Shown here: positions 21,490 through 35,678 of the stretch, in pieces
Position numbering within the stretch: the stretch's first letter is position 1
Layout of the letters: every line of letters begins with the position of its first letter
Assembly: GCA_030280995.1 (NCBI GenBank)
Contig: JASXTE010000027.1
Span: forward strand, 186,001 to 250,000
Length of the DNA stretch: 64,000 nt
Source of the DNA: Hemileia vastatrix
Taxonomy: Eukaryota; Basidiomycota; Pucciniomycetes; Pucciniales; Zaghouaniaceae
Direction of reading: 5' to 3'
Notes under the pieces: model-generated
Databases searched by the model: none
The model's input: only the letters and a program-made list of their open reading frames with translations
What the model was told of the DNA's origin: nothing
Position numbers and translations under genes: made by a program

Positions 21490-24400
21490 AAGAGAAAGAG
21501 AAGGAAAGATCAATTAGAGGTTTTCACAGATCGTAGTATAAATTGTCAATTAGATGTGGACTATGAAATTACTTAATTGCACACAGATTAACCGATGAGG
21601 ATTAGCAAGTTGGTCATTAGAGTGAAGGATGCAAACTGAGGATGAAGATGAGGATGAAGAGAAAGAGGATGCCGATGAGCTAAAGGTCAAGTGTCAGTTG
21701 GACTCTAAAGTCGCAATAGGATTGGTCCTCCTTTTGCCAAAATTGGGCAGGACTTGTTTGTAAGTTTGAATGTGCGCTGTCTTCTCTTCTCTTTGTTGGC
21801 ACTTTGGTGTATTGGTCTCTTCTTCTTCTTCTTCTTTTCATCTGTCTCTCTTTCTTTGCCTTGCAATGCATTTGCATTTGTACGAGTAAATATTGTTCTA
21901 AGTCTCAACTGGTTCAAGTTTCTTCTTTCTCTTTCACTCAACCAGAGACTAAACAACAGCTGTCCTAAAAAAGAAACAAACATCATTCAACTTGACAAAG
22001 ATTTGGATTAAAATTCTTTCATCAATTTTTCATTTTCCCACCAGTATCTTTGTCTATTTTTTCTTTCTTTCACTCTAAGGAACAATTTAAATACAGTTTA
22101 CTCATTTTTAAGAAATAAAATAAACACAAGATAGAATGGAACACTTTCATCTATTCACATGGTTTAAAAGTGTAAGGTAAAAATTTGTAAATGATTTCTT
22201 CTTGTTGATGTTGTTAGTGTCAAGTTGACCATTAGTGTTGAGTGCGATCAGTTGAAAAGTTCAATTTGTAAAACTCGTCGATGAGTCATGTCATCTGTTT
22301 TGAAGTGAGAGCTGAGAGTGAACTTTTCTTCCAGTTACAAAGACAGGATAACAGGCAAAAGGAAAAGTAAAAGCAAAAGGGAACAAGTAACAGGAGACAA
22401 ATAACCCAAAAACATGACCCGTGGGTCATTGAAGCATTCAACTGTTGACCAGTTGTTAGTGTCCTTTCGAAATTGTCTTCTAATTCGTCTATTGTCAAGT
22501 GTGTCTTCTTTCTCCCCTCTCAACGAGTAGACAATCAATCGATGCAATGCAATCTGTCGTCCTGATTAAACCTTTTCACTCAACATCAAGGATGTGTACT
22601 TTTACCCTAACAATGACATATACACGTACACGTTGTTGTAAACTGAGGAAAAATTGATTACCAAGGATCCGATTTCTCGGAACAACTTTGACACAGTGAT
22701 TTAACTTGAATGTAAATTTATTTACACCACAATGAATTGACGAAAGATAATTTTATTCATTGACATTAACCATTTCAATCAAATGACTTGTCAACTTGTT
22801 CTGATGATTCAAACTAGGTAAGAAAGTAGTTTTATTTGCACCTTATCCAGGTGCAAATAAGTAGAATAATGAAGGAAAGTACTCTACTTGAGAAAATTAA
22901 ATATAAAAGTCTTATTTTTACTACAATTCAATTGTATTGCAAGTTGATGGCAAGAGAAGAAGCAGACAAATCGATCAAAAAGTGTCTCAGTCAATTGAAT
23001 TAAAATTATCCAAGCAGAATAAGTAAAACGAGTAAATTCATTTGATCACATGAGATATCAATTGATTCGTCAATTGATGAACATATGATGAAGTGACTTG
23101 CATCAATTTGTTCATTTTTCAAAATATCAACTATAAATGTTATCAAGGTAAATTGTCTTCCGTAAATTATTTACCATGAATTATTATTTTAATTGCAACT
23201 TGTTTACCACCAAAGTTGTTGACTATTTACTTAAAATCATCGGAAAGAGAGAAAGAAGGGAAAAAAAGGTAAACTTGTCATGAACTTGAAAAAGGAAGAA
23301 AGAAAACTTTCAGGTAAAAGCAGGTTACAGAGCAAACATTACCACCAAGTACGAAATAGTACAAGTAGTTTTCTCCTCATAGTATTAGTTGGTAGTCACA
23401 TGACTTCGACAAACTATTAAATGGTTGGTGTGAGAGAAGAAGAACTGCAAATTACTTTTGCCTTTTTTTTCTAACAAAAATGAACCATTGTAATTCAACA
23501 CTCACACCATTTATGTTTTTTTCCCTTTATTTCTTAAGAGTAAAAGGTGTTTGTTATCCTTTCCTTTTACCAGGATGGGGAAAGTAAGTTGAAGTATGAA
23601 CAACAAATTTAACTACATTTCTAACTACCTTGCTAATAATAAGTATAAATGGTACACACACAAGGTGATTACGAGTATAATTGAAATTTTTTAATTCATC
23701 ACAGTTGTTTAAAGGGAAGAACAATTTTTTTCTTCTTCTTTCCATTTTAAATTGATGAAATAAGTTCAAATGGGCAAATTGATTGATTCGACAGATGGCA
23801 TGAGTAGTTGAAAATTGATTTTGTGTCAAATTGACGTAAATGAGTGACTCGATGAGTGACTTGCAGAGTGTTTTTTACTTTACATATAACAAGAGAGTAC
23901 AATGAGAAGAATAAAAAAGATAGATAGAACAAGGAGAAGAGTAAAAAAGTTAAAAGTGAAAAGTACTTTGAAGTGAGTACAATTTTTGACCAGCTGACCA
24001 TTAGAAAGGAAAAAGATGAAAAAAAATGAAAATGAAAAAAAATGAAAATGAAAAAAAATGGGAGGAGTAATAAGTGAAGTATAAGTTAAGTTGTCATTTG
24101 CGATTTGTGAGTTACACACATTGAGTTTTGTTGGTGAGAATTGCTTTGTTTTTTGACTGGAGCAAAGATGAAGAGATGGAAAGATGGAAGGATAGATACA
24201 AGTGGATACAAAGATGCAAAGATACAATAGTTGAAGAAGAAGGAGAATGATAAAGGAGAAAAAGATAGAAAATGAGTATGACGGACAGGACAGACTGTAG
24301 AATAGTGTAGAATAGAGTGTAGAAGACTTTAAAGACTGAGAGGTAAATGTGTAGAAGAAAACTGTGAGCCATATTTGCTTTTAGAGGAAAGAGAATAAAG

Positions 24401-26118
24401 AGCAATTTTACTTGTCAATCACCTGATCCTTTGACTGGCAAGCATCGTGCTTCATCTTAACCATTCTCCAGTTGAATTTGTGTCTCTTGTTGTGAACATT
24501 TTCAGCCTTTTCAGCAGTTTCACCAGTTTTAACATTATGACTAGTGAACAACCAACCGAAGCGAATGTTGGACTTTAAGATTCCTGGATGTGTGACCTGG
24601 AGGCTTCACTGGATGCAATAACGAGTTGCTTATTTTTTTCATTGGTTCATTTCTTCATTTCTTCTCATTTGACTCATTTTGTTATTCTCTACCTGTTCAT
24701 CAGTCTTCATCGGTCTGTGCGTCCACCTCTTTTCCCTTTTTCCTTTATTTTTCCTTTTCCCTTTTCATCCTTTGTCCTGGCACTTGGAAACACTTATCTC
24801 ACTAACCTGACTTACCTGAATCACTGGACTTACCTGTCCTGTCCTGAGTTTGTGTGCTTTAACTGATCGCTTGATTGAGTCTCTTCATCTAGAATTTTAT
24901 TTGAGTCCAAATGAAACAAAGACTCATAAATAAATGGCCAGTTGATCTTTCAGCCAGGAAGTGGGCAGTTGTTGGGGGTAAATGTTCTTTGCTCTTATAT
25001 GGCTAATGGCTGTTTAACGTGTGGTCCACACTTGGTTGATCAGAAACACGGATGCACCTCTTGTTCATCTAAGTTTACCTTTACTTGTAAGTTTACTTGA
25101 TTATAGTGTGTACCTTCACCTGTCTCCCACAGTCCCAGTCTTGTGGACTCAGGTTGAATCAGTTGAATCAGTTGAAGATGCAACCAGCCAAGAAGCAAAG
25201 GTAAAAAACGGCACAAAAGGAAAGAAAGAGAGAAAGGAAGATGAACACATTCATCCAGCAGGTTTAAGCAACGGTGTTCTTTTTTTTATTTTTTTTTCCT
25301 CTTTTTCCTTTTTCCTTTTTTCCTCTTTGTCACTCATTAAGCTGGTAAATTGAACAGAAAAGCACCAGAACATCCTTCTTTTATCTTTTTCCCTTGTTTC
25401 TCTTCTTTCGATCAAGAGGATCTAGCCTCACGGGGAAAAAATCTGCCTTTTCTGTCCTTTCAATTCTTTTGGTTCTTTTGGTTCTTTTGCTTCTTTCTAC
25501 ATTTCCCTCATCCTCCTCGTGTTGGTGTATTCTTTGTGTCTGTACTTGTCTCTCTACTTCTCTTTACTTGTCTTTTCGGCGAGTATTACGCAGGAAGAAG
25601 GAAATCACAGTTAAATTTGCTTGTGCAAAGCCTTTAGTTGGTCGTAATCCGCATAAGGCCTGACTGTCAATCGTCCTTCCTGCCAGTTCTTTACTTGTAG
25701 TATTTTGGTACATTGGTTCATTGGTGAAGCTTCGTACTTTACTGCTTTCCTGCTTTTGCTGCTTTTCGTATTTTCCTACTTTGTGTCTTTCCTTCTTTCC
25801 CACTTTTATACTTGGTCGTCGTCGTCGTCATCGTCATCGTCGTTCTACTGGATCCAGCTTTGAGCTAGAAGTTAGGACCGTTCAATACTCGTGTTGTACC
25901 TTTTATAGGACAAGGACAGTCCAATCGATTTGCTCTTGCCTATGCAGTTGTCAAGTTGTGAAGTTGCACCATGGACAGGAGAAGTCTTGTTGTAACAGCT
26001 GTCTCTCTTTCTCTCTTTCGTTTTTTCTTTCTTTCTTTCCTTTTCTCTCTCTCTTTCTCTCACTGCCACTGGTTCTGCATTTGCATCTACTGGCAGATTT
26101 ACTCCATTAGTGAACGAG

Positions 26119-26158
26119 GACACAAAGACACAAAGACACAAGGACACAGGGACACAAG
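26119..26158 (+). repeat. 8-bp tandem repeat, five units
   Basis: Five 8-base units of the type GACACAAA with A/G variation in the last bases. Confidence 0.9.
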
Positions 26159-26656
26159 AGATAAAAGCACTCGAACTTCCTTCTCACCAAGTCAGTAGTT
26201 GATTGGTCGGAGTGAACTGTTTGTCCACTCATCACACGCTCACAGTCTCATCGCCTTCATCGCTTCATCGCCTCATGAACTCTCATGGACATATTTACTA
26301 AGCCACATTAGTCGTGACTGGTCACCAAGTGTGATAATTGACACAGAGCCACTCTGACTGTCCTACTAGGATTATGGAAACAGAGACAACAACAAACTCA
26401 CCAAACTTAACATAGACACAGACACAGTAACTCTCTTTCTCTCACACAAACAGGGTAAAAACAGTTGAAAGAAGCAAGTGTCAAGATTAACCGTAGACAC
26501 TTTCATGGTCAGAGTGCACTCGAGTGAATCAAGTGACATATAGACTGTGAGCACGAAACGAGGGAATATTTTCAATGTCCGGTTAGACATTGACAACAAA
26601 ATTGTCTTTACACATCCTCCATTCTGTAGTATGTATATGTACTGTGTTCTTTTTTT

Positions 26657-26686
26657 CTATTGGTCTATTGGTCTATTGGTCTATTC
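26657..26686 (+). repeat. 8-bp tandem repeat, nearly four units
   Basis: Three exact CTATTGGT units and a partial fourth. Confidence 0.9.
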
Positions 26687-28559
26687 TTTATCCTCAATAC
26701 ATACATGTTCCATCAATGCTTCCTCATCATCGTCAAATTAACAGAACAGTTACTGTCAATTGCAAAGAGAAATGTTAAGTGTGTTGTAGTAGTAGTATGT
26801 TGTCTATTTGTTGTTTGCGTTCTTTTGCTTCATCCATCTCACTGCTGTCCAGTTGAACTTTTCGTCTCTTTCTCTTTCTCTCTCTTGTATACTACTTGTC
26901 TTCTCTTACAGTACGTGTCTTGTCTTGCAATTTCCTGTAGAAATAACAAATGGCTTGCTTTCACTTGGACACGCAGTGAGCAAGTGAACTCACTTGTATA
27001 CTGTGTAGTAGTACACTAGTACACTAGTACAAAGTAAGTAGAGACAAGTCATGCGATGTCTGTGTACACACGGCAACTGTTCTAAAGTACTTTTGCTCTT
27101 GTTGATTGTTCCTGGAAATGAGGTGCGGCGTCCGGTGAATCACCACCACCAATTGCAATTGCAACTGTTGTTACCACGCGTACTTTTTCATCTGATGATG
27201 ATGATAATGAGTCTTTCGTCATCATTTAGCGACTTGACTTGACTTGAGGTTTCTTTATTTCTTTGAAGAATAAGTTCAAGAAGAAGAAGAAGAAGACATC
27301 CAAGTGACTTTGAATGATCTGCATTCTCGCAATGTCTTTCTTTTCTTTCTTGTTGTCTCGTTGCTCACTTCATTGTGTTACTAGTGCCTTGACTTGCAGG
27401 CAAATTGAAAAGAGGAGAGGAGAGAAGAGAAGAGCAGCAAGATAAAGAAGAAAAGAGAGAAAAAGAATAAGATGAAGAAGAGAAGAAGCCAAGTAGCAAG
27501 ACAACAACCATTGCTGGCCTTCAATTGAGACAGCAAGAGGCAGAGAAAAGAAATACAATTGACTTAGTGACTGACTGTACTTTGCATCCGCTTGAAGGAC
27601 TACTCTGTCTTCGTCATCGCAATCATCTTGAGTGTACGAGTGAGAGCAGAATGAACAAGGAGAAAATATAAAGGACAAAAGAGAAAGGCGGAGATTCAAG
27701 AGTGGCGGCGATGTATTTGGTGGTCTTTTTTCCTCTTCTTCTTCTTTCTTTTTACATCTAAAAAGTACATCATCAACTTGCTTACTTCAGTATACTCAGT
27801 GAAGAAAAAATATTTCCTTTTGGTTTACCCTGCAACCGATGTAAGGAAGATTATTCTTCGCCTCTATTTTATTCTCTTCTTTATCTTTCTCCTCTTCTCT
27901 CTGGTCATCGTTTCAGGGTACACATTTATTCTCTATCTCACTAGCCAGTGCATCACAATTTTCTCTCTATTTCATTCTTTCTTTCTTTTTATCATTGTAT
28001 ACAAGTGAACATACAGATGATTAAATAGCAAACATCCAACATTCAACATGAAAAAGTAAATAGCAAACACAACAACATCAAACCTGTCCAAGGTTGACGA
28101 TTGATTTTGCAAAAAAGATGATACAAAGAGAAGCTAAGAAATAAACTTAGAAGAAGAAAGTATATAAATCGGTCAGTGTAGTTAAGAAGTCATCTAATCA
28201 GGTAGTGATGGTATTTGCTGGTATTTGGTAGTCTTGTCACTCACACACTACATAAACTAGATAACAAGGAAAATATGTTGTGTGAAATTCACGTAACATG
28301 TTAGATGTTGAATGTTGAATGTTGTATGTGTATGTCTTCAATCTACTGTATGTCTACTTTGTTTGACTGGTGAAGGGAACAAATTACATTTTCAGATGTA
28401 GACCCGCTGACAGGACAATTAATTCGACGCAGGAGACTTACAAGTCTTACACTTTCAGTGTTAAACTTGGTGAAGTTAGTGAAGATGTAACATGGGATAA
28501 AGAAAAAGCTATGTCATTACATATCGTCAGTATGAATGTGTCAGTTATAGGATGAGTGA

Positions 28560-28633
28560 AATAGAAGAAGAAATAGAACAAGTAGAAATAGAAGAAATAG
28601 AAGAAATGGTAGAAATAGAAGAAATAGAAGAAA
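28560..28633 (+). repeat. Imperfect 9-bp purine-rich tandem repeat
   Basis: About eight copies of a GAAGAAATA-like unit with small interruptions. Confidence 0.8.
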
Positions 28634-30024
28634 ATATTCTCCCTGGTCGAACAAGGAGTGATTTGCTAATAGGATTTGGACTACAGTTGGTGTACATGCT
28701 GCTGCTGTTGTAGGCTACACAACACACACACAGTCAGACACAAAGAACAGGACCCTAACTCGTGAGAAGGGAAGTAAGTGAATCAAAATTCAGCAGGAGC
28801 AGTTCTCACTTTGGGTGTTTTCTTTGCCACTCTCTGTCGTTGGCATTTACTTTTGACAAAGCTGTCATCGTCGACTGGCCTCGTGCTGACTTGTGGCCCA
28901 ATGGGCCAACTTGTCAAGCAATTGCTTTATCCCAATTGTGACGCGCAATAGGACACCAATGAATAGAAGACTGAAGACAAATCTGGCAGGAGGAGAGGCA
29001 AAACAATTTTGACAAAATGAGCACATAATGGGTCCAACAGTGGACCTCTTGACGCGAAATACTGGCCTACAAGCTGCCCCGTCATTAGACCTTTAGACCT
29101 TAGCACCTTTTGGTCTTTTCACCCACCTAGAAAGCAAAAAGAAGTGAAAAGAAGTAAAAAGAAGCATACAACAAGTATAAGAACGAACAACAGCATAACA
29201 TAGACTAAATAAACGGAATAGAACAACCTCACAATTGACAACTCACAACTTTTCTACCCACAACAGTGCGACCTTTTGTACTTCAACTGCCTTGTGCTGC
29301 TTGACAGGGCATCATTAGATGGTAACAGGAGCAAATAAGCAAAGAGGAGCGAGAAGAGAACAAGCATAGAGTAAAAGAAGAGGAGAAAAATGAAGGTAAA
29401 GAGAGAAAAAGAGAAGGAAAAAAAAGATAAAGAGAAAGACGAGCAGCAGTAAGAGGAAAGAAGAAGAGAAAGAAAGAGAAAAAGAGAAAGAGAAAAAGAA
29501 AACCTGCCCTTCGCTTACTTGGTTTACTTGGTTTACTTCGCTTATAGGTGCGAGGTTGGTACGAGCTTTTGACTGACCACTTTCCCATTTGCCCTGAAAA
29601 ATATTCTCGCCACACTCGCTCACCTGGTCTGAAGGATGAAGACATGATGAAGACGCTGATGAGGCGACTGGTCATTTGTCTGATGATCCATCTTCACCAG
29701 TGTTTCCTGTGATGTTTCAATTGACACTCACTTTATTCATTGTACTTACCGCCAAAATTTTGCCCTGACTCAAGGATAATTTGGTTCCGTTGAGTATTAA
29801 AGGACCTTGCGAACCGGTTCTTCAAACCACAACAAGACAAACAAAGTAAATTCTCGCATCATTCTGTGCATTCTGTTCACAGGGTTAATTGAACTGCACG
29901 ATGCGAAACAAGCACAAGACTAGCACAAGACTTGCATTCTCATATTGGAAGAGAAAGATTGAAAGAGAAAAAGGGAAAAAAGAGAAAAAGAGGGAGAAAG
30001 AGAATGTTTGTCCTCCAACTCACT

Positions 30025-30049
30025 AACTGACTGACTGACTGACTGACTC
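30025..30049 (+). repeat. (CTGA)n tandem repeat
   Basis: About six CTGA tetranucleotides in a row. Confidence 0.9.
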
Positions 30050-30318
30050 AACCAACAGTGAATAGTCAATTTCTTCCACTGGTTACTGGTTACTGGTTAG
30101 TGGGACAGCAATTGAAGCCATAGGTTAAGTGGCAGACAAGTTTGAATTGGGATGGGACGAAGAATGACAAAGGAAGCAACCAAGGAGGAAGACTCGGATG
30201 CAAGGAAAGAAGGAGAAGAAGAAGATGATGATGAAGAAGCAAAAACATGCAACTTGAATTTGCAGTTCGCACTTTGCAGTTCAGTACATGTGGGACAGTC
30301 GCACACGGATTACGAGAG

Positions 30319-30322
<4 letters not shown>

Positions 30323-30367
<45 letters not shown>
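30323..30367 (+). repeat. (GA)n microsatellite, 45 bp
   Basis: Uninterrupted GA dinucleotides, one of the longest pure arrays in the window. Confidence 0.95.
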
Positions 30368-30370
<3 letters not shown>

Positions 30371-33161
30371 TTGCAGCTGCAAAATCGATTTTACTCAAAC
30401 CTCCAATCACAGCAGGAGAAGGAGAAGAGAGAGAGAACAGAGCAGACTAGTCAAGTCAAGTGAATGAGGCAGGGAGTGAGTATGAGTGAGTGTGAGAGGA
30501 AGAGAAAGAGAAAGAGAGACAGAAACAAAATATATTTATATGTATATAGAGTGAGAAAGCGCAAGTGAGCGTAATAACCCAGCATAAATCAAAGGCACTT
30601 GGTGAACTGTCTATGTGTTTTTGTATTTTGTTTTGTGGGTGATGATGTTTTTAACACGCTTTTCAATTATCCAGAGTCAAGTCAAAGACTGGTAGTAACA
30701 CCTGCACGAAGAAGTGAAGAAGTGAAGAAGCGAAGATGAAACCAACATCAATAGTAGAATAAGCCGAAAGCATGAGGACTGGCAACAAGCAACAAGCAGA
30801 ACAAAAGTAAAAAGTAAAAAGTAAAAAGAAAAAATAAGGCAAAAAAAAGGTAGTCAAGTCAAAAGGGTTATTCATTTCTCTTCACTTCCCAGGCTGACAA
30901 AGTGAACATAGAACAAAGTAAAGTGAGAAAAAAAGTAATTTTTACCTTTTCATTAGTTTGCCCTCGTTGGGAAAGTGTTCTTGGACTACAAGTTGTTGGG
31001 CCACCGAAAAATACACTATTCTGACCATTGTTTTCACGGATGAAGGTACCTCATTAGCTAATTCATCATCATGAACAGTTGTCAGTTGCCTGTGGCATCA
31101 GTCCTTCCGCTCGAACTGACTGTTCAGTCAGTAAGGCCAACAATGCCGAAATGGCAAATGCTAGTGTCGGTGAAAAAAAAACAAAAAAAAGGGACAACAA
31201 GGAAATATAAGAATATAAGAAAGTAGTAGTATGATGGAAGAAAAGAAGAACTCAAAGTATACTCACTACAAAAGTAACAACAATACAGTAGCATCAAAAG
31301 AAGTATACAAAGAAAAAGATAAATACAATGAGAGACACATGCGATTACACGAAAATACATGAGAATAGACGACGATGACCAGTGGTCATCGTGGGCCACC
31401 AAGGAGACGAGAAGAGAAAAAAAAGGAGAATAGAGGAGACAAGTTGAGTAGTTGAGTAGTTTAGTAGTTTAGTAGTAGACGAGTAGTCTTACCTTTAACA
31501 TTCTTTCCGGTCATTGAGTCGCCCTTGTGTGTTTGCTCACATCTCCATACGCAGTTTGTCTCCCATTCTTCGGATTACTTGCAGTCCAGTGGACAAAGTG
31601 AATGAGGTCGAGGAAAGTTCATCTGCAAGTGAGCCCAAAGGTCGACCATGGGCTGGGCGACGGACAATTATGTTCAGAACCTGGGGCGCTTGGACCTCCA
31701 AAGGAGAAAGGGAAAAAAAGAGAGAGAACAGAAAGAACAGAAAGAACAGAGACAGCAATAGAGAAAGACAGAGAAAGAGAGACACTTTGCTACTGTTGCT
31801 CAAACTTGTGTCAAGGTACACATCCTCGGGCCATCAGAGCAAAGGGACTCAGGGGTACACTCGAAAGCTGATGAGAAACTGATGATGGACAAGGCGGGTT
31901 GTACTCTTGTACTCTCTTGTACTCTTTGTCACTGTTCCTCGAGGTCTGTTTGCCCGGTCACAATTGAACATTCGATTGACAAGACACAGCAGCTGAGTGT
32001 GCCTCAAAAGGCTTTTTCTCTCTCTCTTACTCTGTTTTCCTCTCTCTCTTTCTCTCTCTCTTGGTCTCTATTTTTCTCAGTCTGTTTCTCCTTCTCTTCC
32101 TATTTCTATTTCTACTTTTGCTCGTACTTGTCTTTTTCTCATTCCACAATTCTTTCTTTGCTTCTTTCTTTTTGAATCCTCCTCCCCCTCCTGGCACATG
32201 CGATTTCCTGTGCGACGACCATCAAACACACATACACAGACAGAGAGAGAGAGAGACACACACATAAACACACACACACACACATCAACACAAACTGGAC
32301 TTCAACTGGACAATGTAAAGAACACTTGGTTCAACCTGAAGTAAAATATATATTTCTTTTTTCCATGTTATTTAGGTCTACTTACACTTGTATTCATTTA
32401 CCCTGCATTTTGGCATCGTTTATCTGTTTAAAAAGTCAACAAGAGTAAAATAATCGAAGTGTGATCAGGTGAACACACGGCATGCAACAACTGGTTCTCA
32501 AGTGTCACTTGTCCAGGTGTGGCTTCTCTCACTCTCATTGAACATGGTGATGATGGATGTGTAGGACATTTGCCCTGAACACTTTAAACGAGGAAAATAG
32601 TGTGCATCACCCGAATCAACGCGATTTCACGACTAAGTGCACTCAATTCACGATAAAAGGGAAAACAAGGCACTCACACCAGACACAGTGAGTGTTAAAG
32701 GCAGTAACAACAGCAACAGCAACATACACACAGACAAACACATTCATACAAACACAAGGAAACATCATCGATGTGTGCAGCATCAACTATCAAGTATATA
32801 AAGTATGAAAAAATACCACAGTAAAGTACAGTAAACATAAAACGTATAAGTGTGTTACAGGGTAAAAAGAGTATACAACATTCGTGATTCGTGATTGAAC
32901 ATGTGAAAAAAGAAAACTGGTCTTTTTGCTTTGTCTGTTAGTGAAATAAATCACAAAAAGTGATCCAGTTGCTTGTGTTGTTGTGACTGAGACAACTCCA
33001 GGTGGGCAGGATGATGAAGAGTAGATGATGAACAACAGCTTTACACTCAACACAGTTCATACATGTACCATGAAAATTGTTGTCAATGTGCAACTTGTGT
33101 ACCAAAGTCCTGACCAGTCATTCGGTAAAGACCGAACAATCAACGCTATCAGGCATTAGGC

Positions 33162-33207
33162 GTCTCTCTCTTTCTCTTTCTGAAGAGGATTGAAGAGAGA
33201 GAGAGAA
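33162..33207. repeat. Inverted CT…GA arms
   Basis: A pyrimidine (CTCTCTTTCTC-type) arm and a GAGAGAGAGA arm separated by about a dozen bases, able to form a hairpin. Confidence 0.6.
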
Positions 33208-35619
33208 ATACTACAGCAGACTACAGATTGAGGATTGAGGATGAGGATGAGGAAGAGGCAGAGATGGAGAGAAAGAGAGAAAGAGAAAGAGAGAGAGTAC
33301 AGAGAAGCAGAGTAAAAGCACATGAGTCAAATTTATGATTTAGTCCAGTGTGAGTGAGACAAATGGGGGGTGGGCGGCTTTTTTTCTTCTCTTTCGGTTT
33401 TCCCTTTTTTCTTTTTTCCTTCTTCTTTTATTCCTTCCTTTCCTTTCGGTGAGTGTTAGATGGTTACACACTGCTGGAAGGTTACATCGTTAGATGATCT
33501 CTTTTAACCTTAGTGTGACTCATACTCACAGTACAAGCAAGTTCACAAGTTCACAGGTAACTCTGCAGGTCGCCAGTTGTCATACACGCGTTTTTGCCGA
33601 ACTTTGATCGAGTGGGTGAGAAAGTGAATCTGCTGTGAGAACCAAAAAGAACAATCAGTAAGTACCGCATTTGTGATCCGACTGTGAGACCAGGTGGCTA
33701 ATGAAGTGCTTTTCTCTCTTCTTTTTTCTTTTCTTTTCTCTTTCTCTCGTTTTTTTGTTCTTTTCTCTTGTAATCATTTTACACGCCCATCTTGAGAGTT
33801 TGAGAGAGAGAGTAAAAAATACTCACTTATTTTTGTCTTGTGTCTTGTGTCTATGGTTCACAAGAACTCAGGAAGATGGAGAGATGAGCAGTAAATAGTG
33901 GTAAGTGAAAAAGATCAAGATGTGAAAGAAGATGAAGATGAAGAGAAGAAAAAAAAATTATAAGAACAGTTAGTGACTGACCACAGATGACCACAGTGAC
34001 CATCACAGCAAGTGTCAGTTTCTCCTGGAGATCCGCTTAACGGATTGAACATTTGCTTCTTGCCTGTGAGACTCTTGACATCCTACTTTTCTAATCCGGA
34101 CCATCAGTGACCAGAGTAAGAAAGAGAGAGAGAGAGAGGAAGAAAGAAAAAGAACTTGAAAAAGAAAAAGAAAGAGTAAGCAGCAACTTGAAGTAGGGGG
34201 CAAATGGACTGACCATGGGGCATCCAAAGAGACACAAAAAGGTAGACAATGGACAAGTGCAAGTGAGATGACTCACAGGTGCAAAGAATAGGGGTGTCAA
34301 AAAGGCCTTTTACTTTACTGACTATTGTTGTAAAGGTACAAACAACAAATTACAACTTGGGCCAGACATATCGCAGTTCATTCACAAGAAGAGCAAAGAG
34401 TGAGAGAGAAAAGGTAGAAAAGGTGAAAAAGGTAGAAAAGTAAGAGAAGCAGAAGAAAGTACAAAGAATAAAGAAAGAGAAAAAGAAGTAGAAAAGGAAA
34501 AAGAAGCAAAGAATCGACAAAAAGCCAAGAAAAGCAAGAAAAGCAAGAAAAGTGCCACAGAGAAGAGGAGAATCCACAGACTGAGGTGCGAGCATTAACA
34601 AGACACAAAAGATTTTTTCTCAACAAGTGAGAGAGAGAAAGGCAAAGATAGAGAGAAAGAGAATGAGAGAATAAGAGAGAAAGAATTCGAGGTAGCAAAG
34701 AGGAGAAAGAAAGAAAGAAAATGCTGCTGATCTCTCTTCTCGAGAAACAGACTGCTAACTCAAGAGGTTAGTGCAGGCTGAGAAGAAAATTCCTCCTTCT
34801 CAGTGCAAGTGTGCACTTTCGTGTCAACGATCAGCCAAGCAGACAACTGTGGCAAGTGAATAACAATCATATGTACACGAGTGGTGGAGAGAAGAAGAAG
34901 AGAAAAGAAGAGAGAAGAAGAGAGAAGAAGAGAAAGAGGGGACAAGAGTTTCCGCCCAAAGAGCAAACATACAACTGCAGAGAATAAGAAAATAAGAGAA
35001 TGAGAGAATGAAACAGTGAGAGGTTGAATCAGGAGTCAGTGAAAGATCATCACAAGGACAAACAAATGCGAAGGATGCAGGTTGTATGATGCACCTGCCC
35101 GATGGCCGATGGACTGATGGACTGATGTTGCTACTGCTGCTTATCGTTTCATCCTCATTTTGTTTGGTCTTTACATGGAGAAGGGAATTATTAGAGCAAA
35201 GTAGAGAAGAAGGAGAAGGAAAAATAGCAAAATAGGCAGAGTAAACCCTTTAATGGACTCCCCTTGAGAGTAAAGTGACTAATGCACTGATTTTCTCTGC
35301 TTGACCCAGAGTGAAGCAAAAGAGTAAAGGGCCAAAGAGCCAAAGGGCTGCAAGTGACCTGATCGTCCAGTGGAAAAGGAAGGCTAACAGAGAAGAATAA
35401 AGACTAACACCAACTAACAGAACTGTTGGACACCAGAAGAGGACCAAAGGAGAGAAGAGAAAGAAGCCTGAGAGAAGGTACAGATGACACGTATAGCATA
35501 ATAGCTCAAATAACTGAAATAGCTGTATTCGCTACCCATTAGCGATCCATTTACCTTCTTTCATTCTTCCATTCTTCTATTCTTTCCCAGTTGTCTCCAC
35601 CCACTTACTCTTTTTTCCC

Positions 35620-35678
35620 TTTCTCTACTTTTCTCTACTTTTTCTACTTTTTCTACTTTTTCTACTTTTTCTACTTTT
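35620..35678 (+). repeat. Pyrimidine tandem repeat, period 9-10
   Basis: Two units of a 10-base CTCTACTTTT type followed by four of a 9-base CTACTTTTT type; strictly pyrimidine except for one A per unit. Confidence 0.85.

Noticed and set aside
28370..28555. 61-codon frame of mixed composition
   Set aside because: Looks less repetitive than its neighbours, but there is no family match and no exon boundary.
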